This document shows positions 39,056 to 52,084 of a DNA stretch of 64,000 nucleotides, one piece after another. Within the stretch, counting starts at the first letter, position 1. Each line of letters begins with the position of its first letter. Origin of the DNA: Blastobasis lacticolella (taxonomy: Eukaryota > Arthropoda > Insecta > Lepidoptera > Blastobasidae); assembly GCA_905147135.1 (NCBI GenBank), contig LR990050.1:3422501-3486500 (forward strand). The letters run 5' to 3'. The position numbers were made by a program, and so were the translations under genes. A model generated the notes under the pieces. It was not told the DNA's origin, did no database searches, and was given only the letters and a program-made list of their open reading frames with translations.

Positions 39056-40809
39056 AATATTTTAATATGGTATATTAACTCACGTATAAGGCTATGTGGT
39101 ATCCGCCACAAAATAGAAAACTAACAGAAGGTCCACTCCCGTCGTCTTCGAAAATTATTATCAAAACTTAGCGACTCACTAGAGTTGCTACCACAGAGCA
39201 AACAAAAATTTGACAGTCTACAGAGAGGGCTGTGACAGCTGTTTTGAGAGACAAAAAATTATGAAATCTCCTCCATTTTCTGTCAGCAGCCAATAAAAAG
39301 GGGATGTCCACTCTGTCGATATTTTCTTTCGATGTATTTTAATAAGAGATATTATCGTGTACAATGTTTCCTTACACTTTTTGCCTTGTTCCTTTGTGTA
39401 TTTTATTTGTAAATTATAAATTATAAAAACTTTAAAAAAATATCCTTTGTTAGGTACAGCATGTGTGGTAATATCAATACCTACATCAGGAGACCTTCCG
39501 ACCTATTTATTACCGCGCCACATACAATCGTTAGGTAATCGGTAGATACTAATATTGTGAAGAAATATTATTTGTATTTTTATTTGTTTGTTGTGAAATA
39601 AATAAACTCAAAAAGTATTGGACCGTTTTTAAAAATCACTTTCATTATTAGGAAGCTACATTATTACCAGTGACACAGATCACTTTTATCCCGGGAAAGG
39701 TATAAATTCCCGCGGGATAGTTGATTGTTTACAGAGATCCGAACTGCGCGTGGGTTAAAGCCGCTGCCGACTTCTAATATAGGAAAACTAGGTAGAATAT
39801 TAGGTGCTAGCTAAATAGGGAAAACTCATCAACTCAAAATCAGATCAACTTACGTACTTTCAAAGCTCAACTATTATTTTAGTGAACTATCTTCACCAAC
39901 TTTTCCACGCCTCGTGATCAATAGGTATTTTTTGTTTACATCGACGCTAGGGAAAAGCAATGAACACATCACTATCATACACCCGACCCGAATTAATTTT
40001 ACATATATCTTGGGATTAAATAGGTAATTATGAATTGTCGATGTATTCACACTATATATTACAGAGATTGTCGTATTATTTAAGTCAAGAAATTACTGAA
40101 ACCTTGAGATATCTCAAATAAAAAAGCTCATGAAACAAGAATCTTTAATACATTTTCTGAACGCCTCTACAAACATTCTACGAGCGATAACCAGCTACTT
40201 ACAATATGCTTAAGGTAGTGGTCTAATGCACTTCACTAATATAATGAAATATCAAAATGTTCAACATAAAATATCAAATTATTTTACCAATACATAAACT
40301 GAATCGTTTGTTTACAAATTTGTGTCTGACAATCAAATTACTTGTCACGCTGACAGCATGGCATGAATTTTACCCACGAGGGCCGCTCTACATAAGCATG
40401 AAGGTAGCTAACTTTCCAATCTCTTTGGTTGCTACTGTATTTATTCTGAATTTTAAAGATCGTTCACAATAACATGTCCCTTGCAAAGGATCGACACTAC
40501 AACGAATATTCGCATTAACAATCGCGACCGAGCACTGCTTGAGAATGCCTGTAAACGTAACGTCAATGTGTGCGTGACGGAAATGGCGCATTGTTTCCAG
40601 TTGACCTTCTGCTTGGGGCGGGCCGTTCTTTATTTTGTGATCCGGCGGAGAAAATATTGCATTAACTTTGGTCTTTGGGTACAGCACCTTTGGGTAGGTC
40701 CCTAGATCGATTCCCGAGTAAAAAGTTCAAGCGATGTTTTTTTAATGTTGTCCATGGGTATACTCGCATGTGTTTTTAGCACCCAGGCTTGGGATTATGT
40801 GAGCATTAT
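39056..40809. other. Intergenic DNA, no gene recognised
   Basis: 40397-40421 matches 54078-54102 inverted at 24 of 25 positions. Otherwise AT-rich DNA without identifiable features. Confidence 0.35.
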
Positions 40810-41075
40810 CGACAATCTGAGTGGTTCAGTTGGTTAACATGCCGATCGCCACACAGAGGTGCCGGGTTCGATTCACGGCCGAGCAGAAATTGAAATGATG
40901 AATTTTAATTACTGTTACGGGTCTAGCAGTAGTTATGTATAACAAGTATGTATTTAAAAAAGTATATAAGTAGTTTATCAATTATCTAAGACCCATAACA
41001 CAAGCTTTGCTTGCTATGGAGCTAGATGGCGCTGTGTGAATTTGTCCAAGCATATTTATTTGTTTGTTTATTATA
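40810..41075 (+). repeat. SINE-2, full length
   Basis: Head 'ctgagtggttcagttggtta', B box 'gggttcgattcacgg', body 'gaaatgatgaattttaatta', end 'gctagatggcgctgtgtgaa', 'tttgtccaagcatattta'. Confidence 0.88.
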
Positions 41076-42009
41076 GGTACTAGGAAATATTCAAAGTCGA
41101 CCGGAAGGCTTTTTCAATAAATCATGTCTGTGCCTGTGCCTGCGGCTATGTCTATGTCGTTAATGGCAGATCTTGAAAATATTTGCTCCTACCGTTAACA
41201 AAACGATATAGAATAAAAAGTTAAGTAAAACATTATTTCTATAAAAATTGAGTAATACAGGGTTACTGTGGGCTCTGCACTAAGAGAAGACTCTGCAGAT
41301 AAGACTTGTGTCGCAGGCCCAGAGATTTACAAAAAACCAAGGTTACATAATTCTTCATAATGCCGCGGTTCAATCTTACATACTAGTAGATAATGTAAAT
41401 TACTAATAATTAATGAAAAATAGGTAAGTAAGGTAAGTAACTAAGTAATAGGTAAGTTATAATACATGTATAAAAATAAACATTGCTATTCACAGTCCTT
41501 AATCGCATTTTCCATTCGAAGATCAAATCTGATAATCATACGGTATTTGACTGCGCTGCAATTGGATGTGGACCGAGCAAAAAGCATTTTCTGCTCCATC
41601 GTGCGATGACTGAATAAGCTTTTATGGCAGTTGGCCTAAAATATACACGAACTGAAATACATTTCCACTAATAATTTGCTTATTGTTTCATAGTTTCAAA
41701 ATTATTTTGTTGCCTGTTGTCTTAATTGCAAAATCGTGTGTCTGAATTAATGACAGACTTCGAATATAGGTCTATATTGCATTATACAAACTAAATTCAC
41801 TTATTAGGTACATGGGAGTTTACAAATATCTCCAATATCTCAAACTTATTTCAATAACCACATATTGGTTAGTAACACCTTTGCGGTTAAGTATTGAATG
41901 TGGTTTATAAATGGGAATTATGTACTGTAAGTTGTATAATTAGAATCGTCTTCAGTAAATCTGAAGGGAGGGTAATTTTCGTTAATGTTAATTGAATGAG
42001 TCTCTAATT
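41076..42009. other. AT-rich intergenic DNA
   Basis: Short (tgtgcc)/(ctatgt) runs near 41118-41160 and a 'ggtaagtaa' run near 41424-41455. No gene. Confidence 0.4.
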
Positions 42010-42330
42010 TCAAACATCTATACTAACCTTTTTTGTTATAGTTGGACTAGTCAGGCATTTGACCGCCATCTCACCTGGTAGTAAATGACAATGCGGCCGA
42101 TTATGTCTATTAACTCTAGCCTTGACGACGTCTAGATTATAGTGATCAGGTAACACACTCGCAGGTAATGTACTCCATTCCGTGGCCGTAGGCATTATAA
42201 AGGTTGAAGTAAAGCGGCTCGTGCGGTTAGCTGGAAGATCCACAACATAAGGATGAAGCGATTGCCCGGATCGCGTTTCCCAATGGCGAAACGGCGCAGG
42301 CGGAAACCTATTTTACTAACTTTAACAAGT
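42010..42330 (-). pseudogene. LINE-E C-terminus and 3' end
   Basis: Minus strand: DLPANRTSRFTSTFIMPTAT, EWSTLPASVLPDHYNLDVV, KARVNRH, followed by 'gagatggcggtcaaatgcct'. Upstream KRDPGNRF is in another frame. Same family as 2660-2876. Confidence 0.75.
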
Positions 42331-43004
42331 TCTGAATCAACATAATTAGAATGTGTTTTAAATAAATTGAATGAGTACTGTAAAAGTTTACATGTTTCTC
42401 TCACCCAGTAGGCCACTTGCTTAGCCATAAAGTGCTAAAGTTAACACTATTCGTGTATCCTTCGCAAACATACCATTACACTAATACGGGGCTTTACATC
42501 CAGATATATGCGAGACGGTGGTCAAGGAAGCTGGGATAGCGGGCAAAGTTGCCTTTAGGATGGGTCCAGACAGGCGATAGAGTTCCTATCGCGGTTTATA
42601 GCACGTTCAATATTACGCCAGATTAGGCAGCTTTACATGGCCGCACTAAGTGGGGGCCTCTCAGTGTGGGGGCACTCAATTATTAATAGCAAATATTCCA
42701 CTGATTGACTGATTACAGGATTCACATGTTGAGCTTAAAGCAGATTTTCATCTAGTTAGCGTAGCATAGAATTCGTTTAGTTAGCGTTTATAGAAATAGA
42801 CGCTGTGGCAGACTTTGTTTTTATGATTGTGGTATCATAAGCAACCCGGAGCAGTGGATTGACGATCTTGAACCTCCGCCGCAATAGTCAAAGCTTTTGG
42901 ACAAGCATGAAAGCAAAGCAAATAACTATATAAAAAAAACTTTTAAATATGCGCATATTCTTTTCAATTTTAACATTAGTTGCATTATATAACAGTCATA
43001 GCTT
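42331..43004. other. Intergenic DNA, nothing recognised
   Basis: No supported feature. Confidence 0.3.
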
Positions 43005-43052
43005 GAAGGGGTTGGTGCTGTTCTACTCTATCGGACACCACATGGCTAATTT
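43005..43052 (-). repeat. Repeat B, 5'-end scrap
   Basis: 'aaggggttggtgctgttcta' and 'ctctatcggacaccacatgg' match the far end of repeat B. Confidence 0.6.
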
Positions 43053-43359
43053 GAACCTTATCATGTGGAATTAGCCAACTGTCAAATTCCACAAATTCAA
43101 CCATCCCTAGGCCTAACCATGCTTCAACAATAGCCCATAACGGTGACTATTACGTTAAAGTCTTTCGCTTACGACTTTGTTAGGTATCTATAAAATATAT
43201 AGTTGCTACCTACAAATATTAAGTATTGGTAATCTGAACTTATTACCAATAATATAAATAAAACCACCACCCATTATGTCGCTAACCAATACCACAATAT
43301 AATAAAATATAAGGTAATGTTAAAATAATATATAATAATATTCTGTGCAAATGCGTCGT

Positions 43360-43890
43360 TGCTATGTTATGTGACCCCCGGTTCCCTGGTTTGGTGCCTG
43401 TACCCAAGTGAGGGGGCGACATTCTCCCGTATTGAATTCCTGGGGGCATGTTTTTACGGCGTTATGTACACTGCCTTGCGATTAGAGGGAATGGAAAAAG
43501 TTGTCCTCCTCTCTAATAGCGTAATTCCTCCGGCCGAACGTGGTTACTCTCGTCTTATTGCGAGGCCCTTTGCTTTATGGGGTACGGTTATCTATGGCCC
43601 TTATTTTCTATAACGGCCCTCGGGGCTCGGAGTAAATCACGTTGCACAAAAATAACGGTATTTGACGACCCTCACGGTTTAGTTAAACCAGTCTGGTCGA
43701 GACCATTTACGGCGATAAAACTGTCTTCACTCTTGAAGAAATTGAGTATCGTTTGTGACAACTGGTTGAGTAGGAGCATCCTCCTACTTCCATCCATCCT
43801 TTTTCTACTTCCATCCAACAGCCGAAGAAAAAAGAGAGCGGGTATATGTGGCTTTGTGTGCCTGTCTGTGGCATTGTAGCTCCTACAATG
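43360..43890. other. Less AT-rich unidentified block
   Basis: Overlapping open stretches (43359-43613, 43577-43879) without recognisable motifs and without ATG starts. Composition differs from flanks, suggesting an unrecognised old element. Confidence 0.3.
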
Positions 43891-44049
43891 CTCAAAGATC
43901 ATAGTAGATTTGGATGCTGTTTGAAAGCCAGTTTAATCAAGATAGTTCTTAGCGTTATTTAATTACAATCGGTTGAGTAGTTTAGAAAATATTATAGTTT
44001 AAGTAAACTTCGTCGGGGGTTATTCGATTTTTTCTGCCGGTTATGTTAT

Positions 44050-44235
44050 AATTTTATTTAAAAGATGGTTATCTAGGTAGGTGGAGAGGTTTTTCCCTGG
44101 AGAGTACAATATGGAATTCTTCATAAAAGGACTAAGAAGCTTTTGCGGTATCTGCAATACGGGAGTGATATTCCTGCTATTGCTAACATCCGCAAGTTTG
44201 ATTGCGACCTTAGGAGTATATTTTTTTTAAAGTTT
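44050..44235 (+). pseudogene. LINE C-terminal fragment
   Basis: Plus strand: VERFFPGEYNMEFFIKGLRS, then after a frame change an ATVNIRKFDCDLRS-like ending (partly inferred). Same family as 34265-34465, opposite orientation. Confidence 0.6.
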
Positions 44236-44254
44236 ACTATTCTTTTTTTTTAAA

Positions 44255-44369
44255 TTCGTGGACAAATTCACACAGCGCCATCTAGCCCCAAACTAAGTAA
44301 AGCTTGTACTATGGGTGCTAGATAACTGATATACTACTTAAATACTATTTAAATACATACTTATTTTAC
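44255..44369 (-). repeat. SINE-2, 3' half of a copy split by repeat D
   Basis: Reverse complement of the SINE-2 3' part: 'cacacagcgccatctagccc', 'tgggtgctagataactgat', up to 'taaatacatactta'. Its 5' half is 45075-45200. Confidence 0.85.
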
Positions 44370-45074
44370 ACTAGCGGCCCGCCCCGGCTTCGCACGGGTA
44401 CCACTACGGGTACACGGGTTACACACGACCGCTGCGTAGGGAGCCGAGCGGACTGAGCGGCGGACACGCGACTTTTTTCTAATATTCACATTTTTATACT
44501 CGTGATATCTTTCGAATGGAATGTCTGAATTGAATAATTTAAAGATATATAAAGGTATTGAAGCAGTCGTGAATATGAAGTAATTGATTTTGATAAGGAT
44601 TAAAACCAAGGTACAAATAAAGAGCGTTTTTTTGGCGGCGGCATTTCAATTAAATTTTGAAAATAAAAGAACACTTATTGTGACATAACTATAATAGTTA
44701 GACATATACTGTCGCGACACTTTTTATAGATAATGATGTGTTCTGCAAAGTCGTAGTACATTATTTTGTTTTATTATCAACAGTTTTCGCAGCACACGCG
44801 ATGTAAGGAATTTTTTTGGTATTTTTTTACACCTTGGGTTACATTATTGGACACCTCTCTGCCGGACACCACACGGCCTATTGGAGTTTTATTAATGGTC
44901 CGTAATTTTTTAGAAAATATAATATATAGCCTATGTCACCCGGGGATAGTGTAGCTTCCCAACGGTGAAAGAATTTTTGAAATCGGTCCAGTAGTTTCGA
45001 AGCCTATTCAATACAAACAAACAAACAAAAAATCAAACGTTTCCTCTTTATAATATTAGTATAGAAGTATAGAT
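44370..45074 (+). mobile_element. Repeat D-type element inserted in SINE-2 (~700 bp)
   Basis: Starts 'cactagcggcccgccccggc', 'ttcgcacgggta' and ends 'gaaatcggtccagtagtttc', 'acaaacaaacaaacaaaaa', 'tataatattagtatagaagt'. Lies exactly between the two halves of one SINE-2. It contains a short repeat B scrap near 44845-44883 ('ctgccggacaccacacggcc'). No reading frame seen; non-autonomous. Confidence 0.7.
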
Positions 45075-45200
45075 AGAACACCCAGACCCGTAACAGAAAT
45101 TAAAATTCATCATTTCAATTTCTGCCCGGCTGGGAATCGAACGCGGAACCTCTTGCGTGGCAGACCGACATGTCGACCATTAAACCACTCAGGTCGTCAG
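45075..45200 (-). repeat. SINE-2, 5' half of the split copy
   Basis: 'acacccagacccgtaacaga', 'aattcatcatttcaatttct', 'gcccggctgggaatcga', 'tgcgtggcagaccgacatg', 'aaaccactcaggtcgtc'. Confidence 0.88.
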
Positions 45201-45479
45201 AAGTATATCTACATATTATACTTCGTGTGCAAACCAAAGTTGGTTTATTTATAACGCTTGGCTGTTGTGGTATCGTCAATTTTCACGAGCCGCTCGCGAC
45301 GCAGTACCCTTCGACCCTTCAGATTTTCGTTCAGATATGTATCGCTACAGGATTAGCTTCGGAGTCACTAAGTGATTAAAAGATTAGTATCTTCTTCGCT
45401 TCGATTTCCCCAAAGTTTGTTGGCAAATAGGTCTCTGCGGTGTTTGGAATAGGAATAGCTACGTAATTATTTTGAATGC

Positions 45480-45815
45480 GGTTGAGGTTAAGGCTCGGAG
45501 TTTCTTTGCGCGATCGAGTCAGAAATGAGGAGATCCGCAAGCGAAGCAAGTTCACCGACATAGCTCTAAGGATTGCCAGTGGGCAGGGCACATAGCTCGA
45601 AGAACAGATGACCGATGGGGCAGTAAAGTTCTCGAGTGGTGACCACGTACCGGTAGACGCAGCGTGGGAAGGCCTCCTACAAGGTGGACCGACGACCTGG
45701 TAAGGATCGCAGGTACCAGCTGGATGCGGAAAGCACAGGACCGGTCTTTATGGAGATCTCTGGGGGAGGCCTAAGCCCAGCAGTGGGCGTCTTCTGGCTG
45801 GTATGATGATAAGGT
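45480..45815 (+). pseudogene. RTE-type LINE C-terminus and 3' end
   Basis: Translation with frame changes: LRDRVRNEEIRKRSKFTDIA, a GHIARRTDDRWG-type block, then PTRWTDDLVRIAG-type and GCGKHRTGLYGDLW frames, and the end 'aggcctaagcccagcagtgg', 'gcgtcttctggctggtatga', 'tgataag'. This is the conserved C-terminal domain of an RTE-type LINE found throughout Lepidoptera. The 1279-1403 copy is the same family. Confidence 0.8.
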
Positions 45816-46004
45816 TATAGCAACCGCAAAGTATCGATAATTAAACCTGACTCCCCGTAAATGAGCGATTCATACTATATATTTTTTCATTTCGTTAATT
45901 CTTTTTTTCATATCAGTCCAATTTCCATTGAATTATATCTAGTTATAGATTCTGGAGACCGAAAATGGAAACTGACGGTAAATTCACCTACACATCAACA
46001 TAAA

Positions 46005-46157
46005 ATCTGATCAGGTTTCCCACCTAACAGCGTCACGGAGGTCAGATGGCAGTCGCTTCACTGTAATTACCTGATCAGCGAAATCCTCGATCGTGGTCAA
46101 GGTGGACCCTGAGCCCCCGCGCCCGAGAACACAACCGGGACATTAATGCCACGATAA
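46005..46157 (+). repeat. SINE-1, 3' half
   Basis: 'cacggaggtcagatggcagt', 'gtaattacctgatcagcg', 'acaaccgggacattaatgcc'. Ends directly at the adjacent repeat B copy. Confidence 0.8.
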
Positions 46158-46370
46158 GGTCAACAGCCCACTGCTGGACTTGGGTGTACTCCACATACGT
46201 GGAGGGCATTACCATAATCTCCACGCTGGCTGGTTGAAGATCGCACTTTTTGACATATACATTAGAAAACGCTGTTTACCATTTCCTGATTTACAACACA
46301 TTAGCCAATTTGAAAGGTCAAAGGGTTGCAATTTCACTCTGTCGGACATCTCCCGGCCAATTCCTCTAAA
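46158..46370 (-). repeat. Repeat B, diverged copy
   Basis: 'caacagcccactgctggact', 'ccataatctccacgctggct', 'actctgtcggacatctcccg'. More diverged than the 16655 copy. Confidence 0.6.
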
Positions 46371-46821
46371 GGAACATATAAGAAAAGCTTTAAAAGTTTT
46401 ACTAGTGGTTTAGCTACATAAACACTACATACATACGTTACAGGGACACAACTCCAAGAAACCTATCTCCCTCAAGAAATTCACGAAGAAATTATCAGCG
46501 CCACACGAATTACTCCCATAAACTGAAAGTAATAGTTTTTATTATGTAAAGCCAAACATCTTAACGTTTTCCTACAAGTTTCTTAAGGGACAGCGAATTC
46601 CATATTTGTATTAGGATTTAGTTTTATCTTCATTAAGTGGAACTTATAAATATTTTTAGTAGTAGACAAAGTCTGTTGTAATATGAATAATATTGATAGA
46701 TATTTTTGGTATTATGAAGGGAACAATCAGCAAAAAAATATAAAAAAGAGTATATTGCATTGAGATTAAGTTACTCGCTTTTTAAATGGCAAAATATAAC
46801 TATAGGAAGGCAAATTAACGG
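46371..46821. other. AT-rich DNA, nothing recognised
   Basis: No supported feature. Confidence 0.35.
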
Positions 46822-46895
46822 ATAATCGAGCTAGTCCAAGTAGATGGCGACGCACGCAGACCATACCAGCATGTACGGATGCCTCTACTGGTCGA
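46822..46895. repeat. Relative of GC-rich repeat 2928-3118
   Basis: 'gagctagtccaagtaga', 'gcgacgcacgcagacc' parallels the 2928 copy. Confidence 0.5.
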
Positions 46896-46902
46896 AATTA
46901 CA

Positions 46903-47015
46903 CAAATTTCTTTTATAGAACTTACTGGGCAGGCGTTTGACCGCCATCTCACATGCTTGCCCAGAATGCTTGCTTGATGGAGCATGCCTGTCCGGAAACA
47001 GCATATTCACTATGG
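46903..47015 (-). mobile_element. LINE-E 3' end
   Basis: Minus strand: 'gtgaatatgctgtttccgga', 'caggcatgctccatcaagca', 'gagatggcggtcaaacgcct'. Same end as 2660-2876 and 62770-62865. Confidence 0.7.
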
Positions 47016-47639
47016 GAAGTAGTCCAGAGTGAATTGTTAGAAAAACACACCAGCAGAATTTTCTGTTAAATATTTTAAATATAGCGATCTCCACTCAGCC
47101 TGTCAAGCATGGCAAAAACCTCCACTAACCATGGAGTAAGCTCAAGTTTAGCAGTGGACTGAACTTTGAACCCTGAAATGACTGGGTTGTGAAGTGTATG
47201 AGTTATAATGGGAGTTAAGTTTACGGATAACCAAGTTTTATGGATTGTCGTGTAGTACCTGGAATTAAATAATTTTTAATAAAAAATATATAACCGCCTT
47301 CAATCGCAAAAATGTAAAAATTAAGAATTTCAACGTACAATACAAGCAACTTAGATATCATTTATTTTTTAGGTCAGTGCCAGCATAGTCATGTTCGTCA
47401 AGGAAGTGGGAGGGGAAACTTTTAAACCTTAGGGGGAAATGCGAGGGTTGGTGTGTGCACCGACTCAAAAATAAATTATAAGTACATTAGTTATTCGTAT
47501 TGCAAAACCTTTTTACTTCTTTGTGATTGAAGGCGACTTCATAATAAAAAAAAACTTTTTTTTCATGAATTTGCAATGCTAGTTATGGTTACTTCAACAC
47601 TGAAAATTCGTGATCACATCGTGACCTTGTGAACATGAA

Positions 47640-48190
47640 ACCATCTAAGGAGTATGTATACCCTTTCAAGCATCACGTTACCCCTAGTTAGTAGTAAGTA
47701 GTTCCTGTCGATTAACTGCAGCACTATCCCCTAACTCCAAATCAATAAGGAGTTCAGCAGAACCTGAATACTTTCTTACTTAGTTAGATACGTAACAAAC
47801 AATACGTGCATATAATCTTCTAGGGTTGTCCTCGGTGTCCCTGAAATTTCGTAATCATACAGGGACGTGGTGAAATTGAGACCACCTCAGAAAAGGCTTT
47901 TTTATTGTCAATAGGCTTAAATTTGATCTGAAATCACCTGATGAAAAGCGACGATGAGGTCGAAGATGTAGCTTGCGTGCCTTGAAGATACCTATTTACT
48001 CTTGCTTTGAAGACCCCAAGGTAAAACTTATCGGGGAACAGTGACTCAGACAGAGTTCCAGTCCTTTGCAGGGCGCAAGGTATATCCTTTCATGCATCAC
48101 GTTAGCCCCAGATACTACTATGAAGTTCCTGTGGATAACTAATCATTAAGGAGTTATGTGGCTTCATCATCAGCACAACAGCATTAGATC
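47640..48190 (+). repeat. Two diverged direct copies of a ~120-bp block
   Basis: 47650-47765 and 48070-48160 share 'catcacgtta', 'agttcctgt', 'cgattaactg'/'ggataacta' and 'aaggagtt' in the same order. Unknown origin; the spacing is ~420 bp. Confidence 0.45.
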
Positions 48191-49677
48191 TTGACACCCT
48201 GAAGCGAACGCCTGAGTTAGACATGATAACGTACCAAGCACGCCATTCGTGCCTACAATTTTCGAGGATTATCCTAGATTTCACAGAGTTTCCATTATCA
48301 GATCCCGACCCTCAGAACCCTTTCCACCAAAAACCGAAATTTCAAATTGGTCCACAATTGACAGAAAAATCGGTGGATATACATAAAAAATAATAATGAT
48401 AATACAATCAAACACATAACATGTCTTAAACTTTAACATTTATTCTAAATCAGCCGTATACTGTACCCACTTAGCCGTAACCCGCTTCCTTTTAAACAGG
48501 TAAAAGGGGATCGCAAGAAAAAAATCTTATATCTAGGAAAATGTCTCATAATATGAGCATTTCAGTTCAGTAATAGCATTACTGCCATCATAACGTAGAC
48601 GTAGGACGTAATACGCACACGGTTTAATTTTTCATAACATTAAACAACATGAGTCGCGTTACCAGGGTTGTCGGCGGAGAAAAACTTTATTTGAAAACAG
48701 TTATATATTTTTTTTTTTTTAATTTGACAGAAAATTGCCTTTGTTAACTCTGTTAAGACTAACGTGGCCTCCTGACATAAGTAAACTTTTACTTAAATTT
48801 AGTTGATGGAAAAAAAAATTCTTTATTATTTACAAACTTAAGTTTGTAGTTAGCACTCGATTTCAAATGTGTGATATAAATGGCCTACTTATTTTAATTC
48901 AATTCTATTATCATAAGGTGAAATCTGATGGGGTGACGGGGCAGTCGAAATTTGCACAAACAAAGTTAGTTTCGTTTTACATAATGTAAAAAGCCTATCA
49001 GGTAAATACCTCGGGTGACCAGAGAACTGGCTTGTACCCCGGATATAAAGCATTTCTATCTAACGAGTTAACGCAGCCAGCTTTCTGGGCACCATTCCGG
49101 AGCCATCGGTGTAGACGATTTCTTAAAATTTAAATATTTAATAAGTATTAGTGTTTATTTTTTTGTCTCTGTAAATATTTTGTGTGTGATAAATAATAAA
49201 CTTTGCTTGTTAAGAACACCATTTTTCATATTACGGGATATAATATACCAAGCTATTAAAAAATACCTCGCTCTTGTCGGTGGAAGAATAAAAATTCGAC
49301 AGTCCATTGAGAGGTGGTCCACTGACCCCTAAAAATTGTTCCAAATATTCTACCAGAATCTGCAGTAGCATAAAATAGAATATGGTTTAATACAACTTAA
49401 ACTTAGAAGCTATATAAGTACAAACATTTGTATAGAGCTAGACTTAGTAAGGAACCTCATGTTCAGCGGTGGACTAACAAGAGCTTATTTGTGTACGAAA
49501 CAAATAATAATATAGACTCTATAAAGTCAAAAAATTAACAAAACCTTAAGGGACCTTTTTAGTCACACTTTTTTTCTGTCAAATATTTTATGAATCCAAT
49601 GAAATCTTCCAAACAATACCTAGCGAATCAAGTAAAGCTGTCAAGTATATGACATCCATACATCCACACATACATAC
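48191..49677. other. Intergenic DNA, nothing recognised
   Basis: No supported gene or repeat. Poly-T at 48709-48720. Confidence 0.35.
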
Positions 49678-49800
49678 ATTAGTAAAGCTCACGCCTCTGT
49701 CCCTTAGGTGGGGTAGACAGAGACTATAGGCCGCCACTTTGCTCTGTCCTGACACAACTCCCTATCATATATACACTCTTTTCATACATCTCCTTTTATT
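49678..49800 (-). mobile_element. Probable retroposon 3' tail
   Basis: Minus strand: 'cctaagggacagaggcgtga', 'gctttactaatgtatgtat' with a tetranucleotide-like ATGT tail at 49665-49680. A familiar type of Lepidopteran LINE end; no coding part seen. Confidence 0.35.
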
Positions 49801-51815
49801 CTTGCCACTTCCAGCTATTTTGAGAACATTACTAAAATGATCAGTGAATGTCATCCTCAGTGGGTCATCCTCTTATTTATTGTAGATATGAATGTGAACT
49901 AAAAGGATTTAAATGCAGGTAGTCCATTAGTCTTTTGTTTATTTACACTGACAGACCAAACTGGCACGCGTTTCTCATAGATTAGGGGTCATTGTCGTAT
50001 CACACATTTCGCGAAATAATGCTAATTTTGTTACATTTTTGCTTATTATAAAAACTATCCTCAAATAAAAGTCAAATTCTACGTATTTGTCTATAAATAT
50101 TGAATGTCTTTAGTTGAGTACAAAAGTTAACTGTTTAGTCAGAATATTGAAAAAATATTACAAAAAGGGGTAACTTCGGAACTTTTTCTGTCGAGTGATT
50201 TTTTGAGAATATATACACATAATATTCCATTTTTTTATTTCTCAATTTGTTTAAAAAAATCTCAAATTCTGGGATATCTGGCCTTAATTTTTCAATTATG
50301 GTTTAGGCTTTTTAAAAAATCAGAATATATAAGTGATAGATAAGAATAATTCAGTGGAAAGCCTATACCTGATTAGTATGTAATGCTTTTATTATTTTTT
50401 ATTGTAACAACAGTTGTTGACTTTTCTTGAGCAAATAATAAAAAATAAAAGAGTTCCTTTAAATGATCAATTTAATTATACTTTCTCTTATTTAATAAAT
50501 TAGGATTTTCGCTAAAATAAATAATATTAAACTACCTAACCAACAATGTAGCACTGGCAACCCCGTGCGGTAAAGCGGTAGTACGATCTGCGCGGTGACG
50601 TCATCCCTCCCCTCGCAACCCCTTTTCCCGCTCTGAGTGCCCTCATTACACATTCAAAGGCTGTTTAGTCATTATCAGGCAACACCTGTTGTCGAGTATT
50701 TTTAGACTTGTGTTCACCAGTTAGGTACTATGGCGGCCATTGGCTGCATTATTGACCTTCACGGCGTTGTTGGGCTTGGTAAATAACACATATGTCAGGA
50801 ATAAGGGAAACTCTTATAAAGGGTAGATCCATCAGAAGGTATTTTCGGGATAGTGTTGTCGAAATAAGGATCCATCCAAACAGTTTAAGTGTATTGAGAT
50901 AATAAAGCGATATTATCAAAGAAGCACGAGAATTATCCATCATGAGTTTTAATTGTGGAGCATCTGATTCTACGGCTTGTACTCGTAAAGGGAAAAAGCC
51001 GACATGTCTAGTTCCTTTAATTAAATGATACTGATCTGAATTTGCAAGTGAGTTATGCGGAAAAAGTTAAAAGTGGAATGAAGAACCAAAATAAGTCAAA
51101 AGCAACGTCACAAATAATTTCACATCCCAAAAATCTTAGCAATAAAAGTCGTAAAGGCACAGGAGAACAGATTTCTCAAATTATTTCATACCCTAAAGAT
51201 CTTGTTGTTAAATATAGAAGAAAGAAAGACAATTAAAGAAGAATAAAAATTACAAAGAGCAAATCAAATACTGATAAATTTAGGTTTAAGAGGCACTTCA
51301 CTAAGATCAAAGAAACGATTTTGTGTGATTCAACATTTAAAAAAAAGGTCTTGTCGGTATTGTGTATTTTTGTTAAATATGTTAAGGTCTTTGTATGTAA
51401 TTTGCTAAGAGAGGGAGATATTTTTAAAGTTTTATAAATATTACCAGCGGTCAGCTGTTTCATTGCTAGAAATTTTGAATTAGGATACAATAGGGCTGAC
51501 ATGTACATTATATATAAAAGTCCTTAAATAAATAATAAAAAGAAGCGATATTACAATAATAATAGCCAACCATAAAAGAATAGGATGAATTTAGCATAGT
51601 TTCAGTAGCAGACGTAATGTGGCACTACCAAACCCGTGGGTTACTGGAAGACCCACCACCACCCATGGTCATTATTGGTCATATCTCGAACGACCTACAA
51701 ATTATACCAGTCCCTTCTGTACTCACACTCTCCTTTCTGGTAGTGACTTGCTTTGAAGTGACTTTCCACTTCAAATTGTATAATTCTATCCTAACAATTG
51801 TCACGTCAGAACCTA
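49801..51815. other. Mostly AT-rich DNA, unidentified open stretch
   Basis: A Lys/Ser-rich open stretch at 51042-51236 contains two SQIIS(H/Y)PK(N/D)L units 22 residues apart. I do not recognise it and it lacks an ATG at its start. Nothing else assignable. Confidence 0.3.
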
Positions 51816-51853
51816 GAGGTACACCCATAGCCTCCTTCATCTTACAAGCCATG
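51816..51853 (-). repeat. 38-nt block shared with 52989-53026
   Basis: Minus strand 'catggcttgtaagatgaagg' continues 'aggctatgggtgtacctc'; 35 of 38 positions match the plus-strand block at 52989. In both, one frame reads MACK(M/L)KEAMG(V/T)P. Confidence 0.75.
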
Positions 51854-52084
51854 CGCAGAAGTTTGACAAAGTCGCATTTTTCAATTTTACTGAACCTGAA
51901 CATTACTGTAAAATATCGTCGCGGTCGTCGTCGTTTAATGTTATTAGTTATTTAAGTGATGAAGTATATAAATAAGTATATATATTAGTTCGATAATATG
52001 GAATTGGATAGTTTCCTGTACTATTTACCTTTCTAGCTATTTGCAATTGTATACTAATATTTTAAATGCGAAATATGTATAATG

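Noticed and set aside
40388..40687. 99-codon minus-strand open stretch as a gene
   Set aside because: No recognisable domain; its end overlaps a small dispersed block also at 54078.
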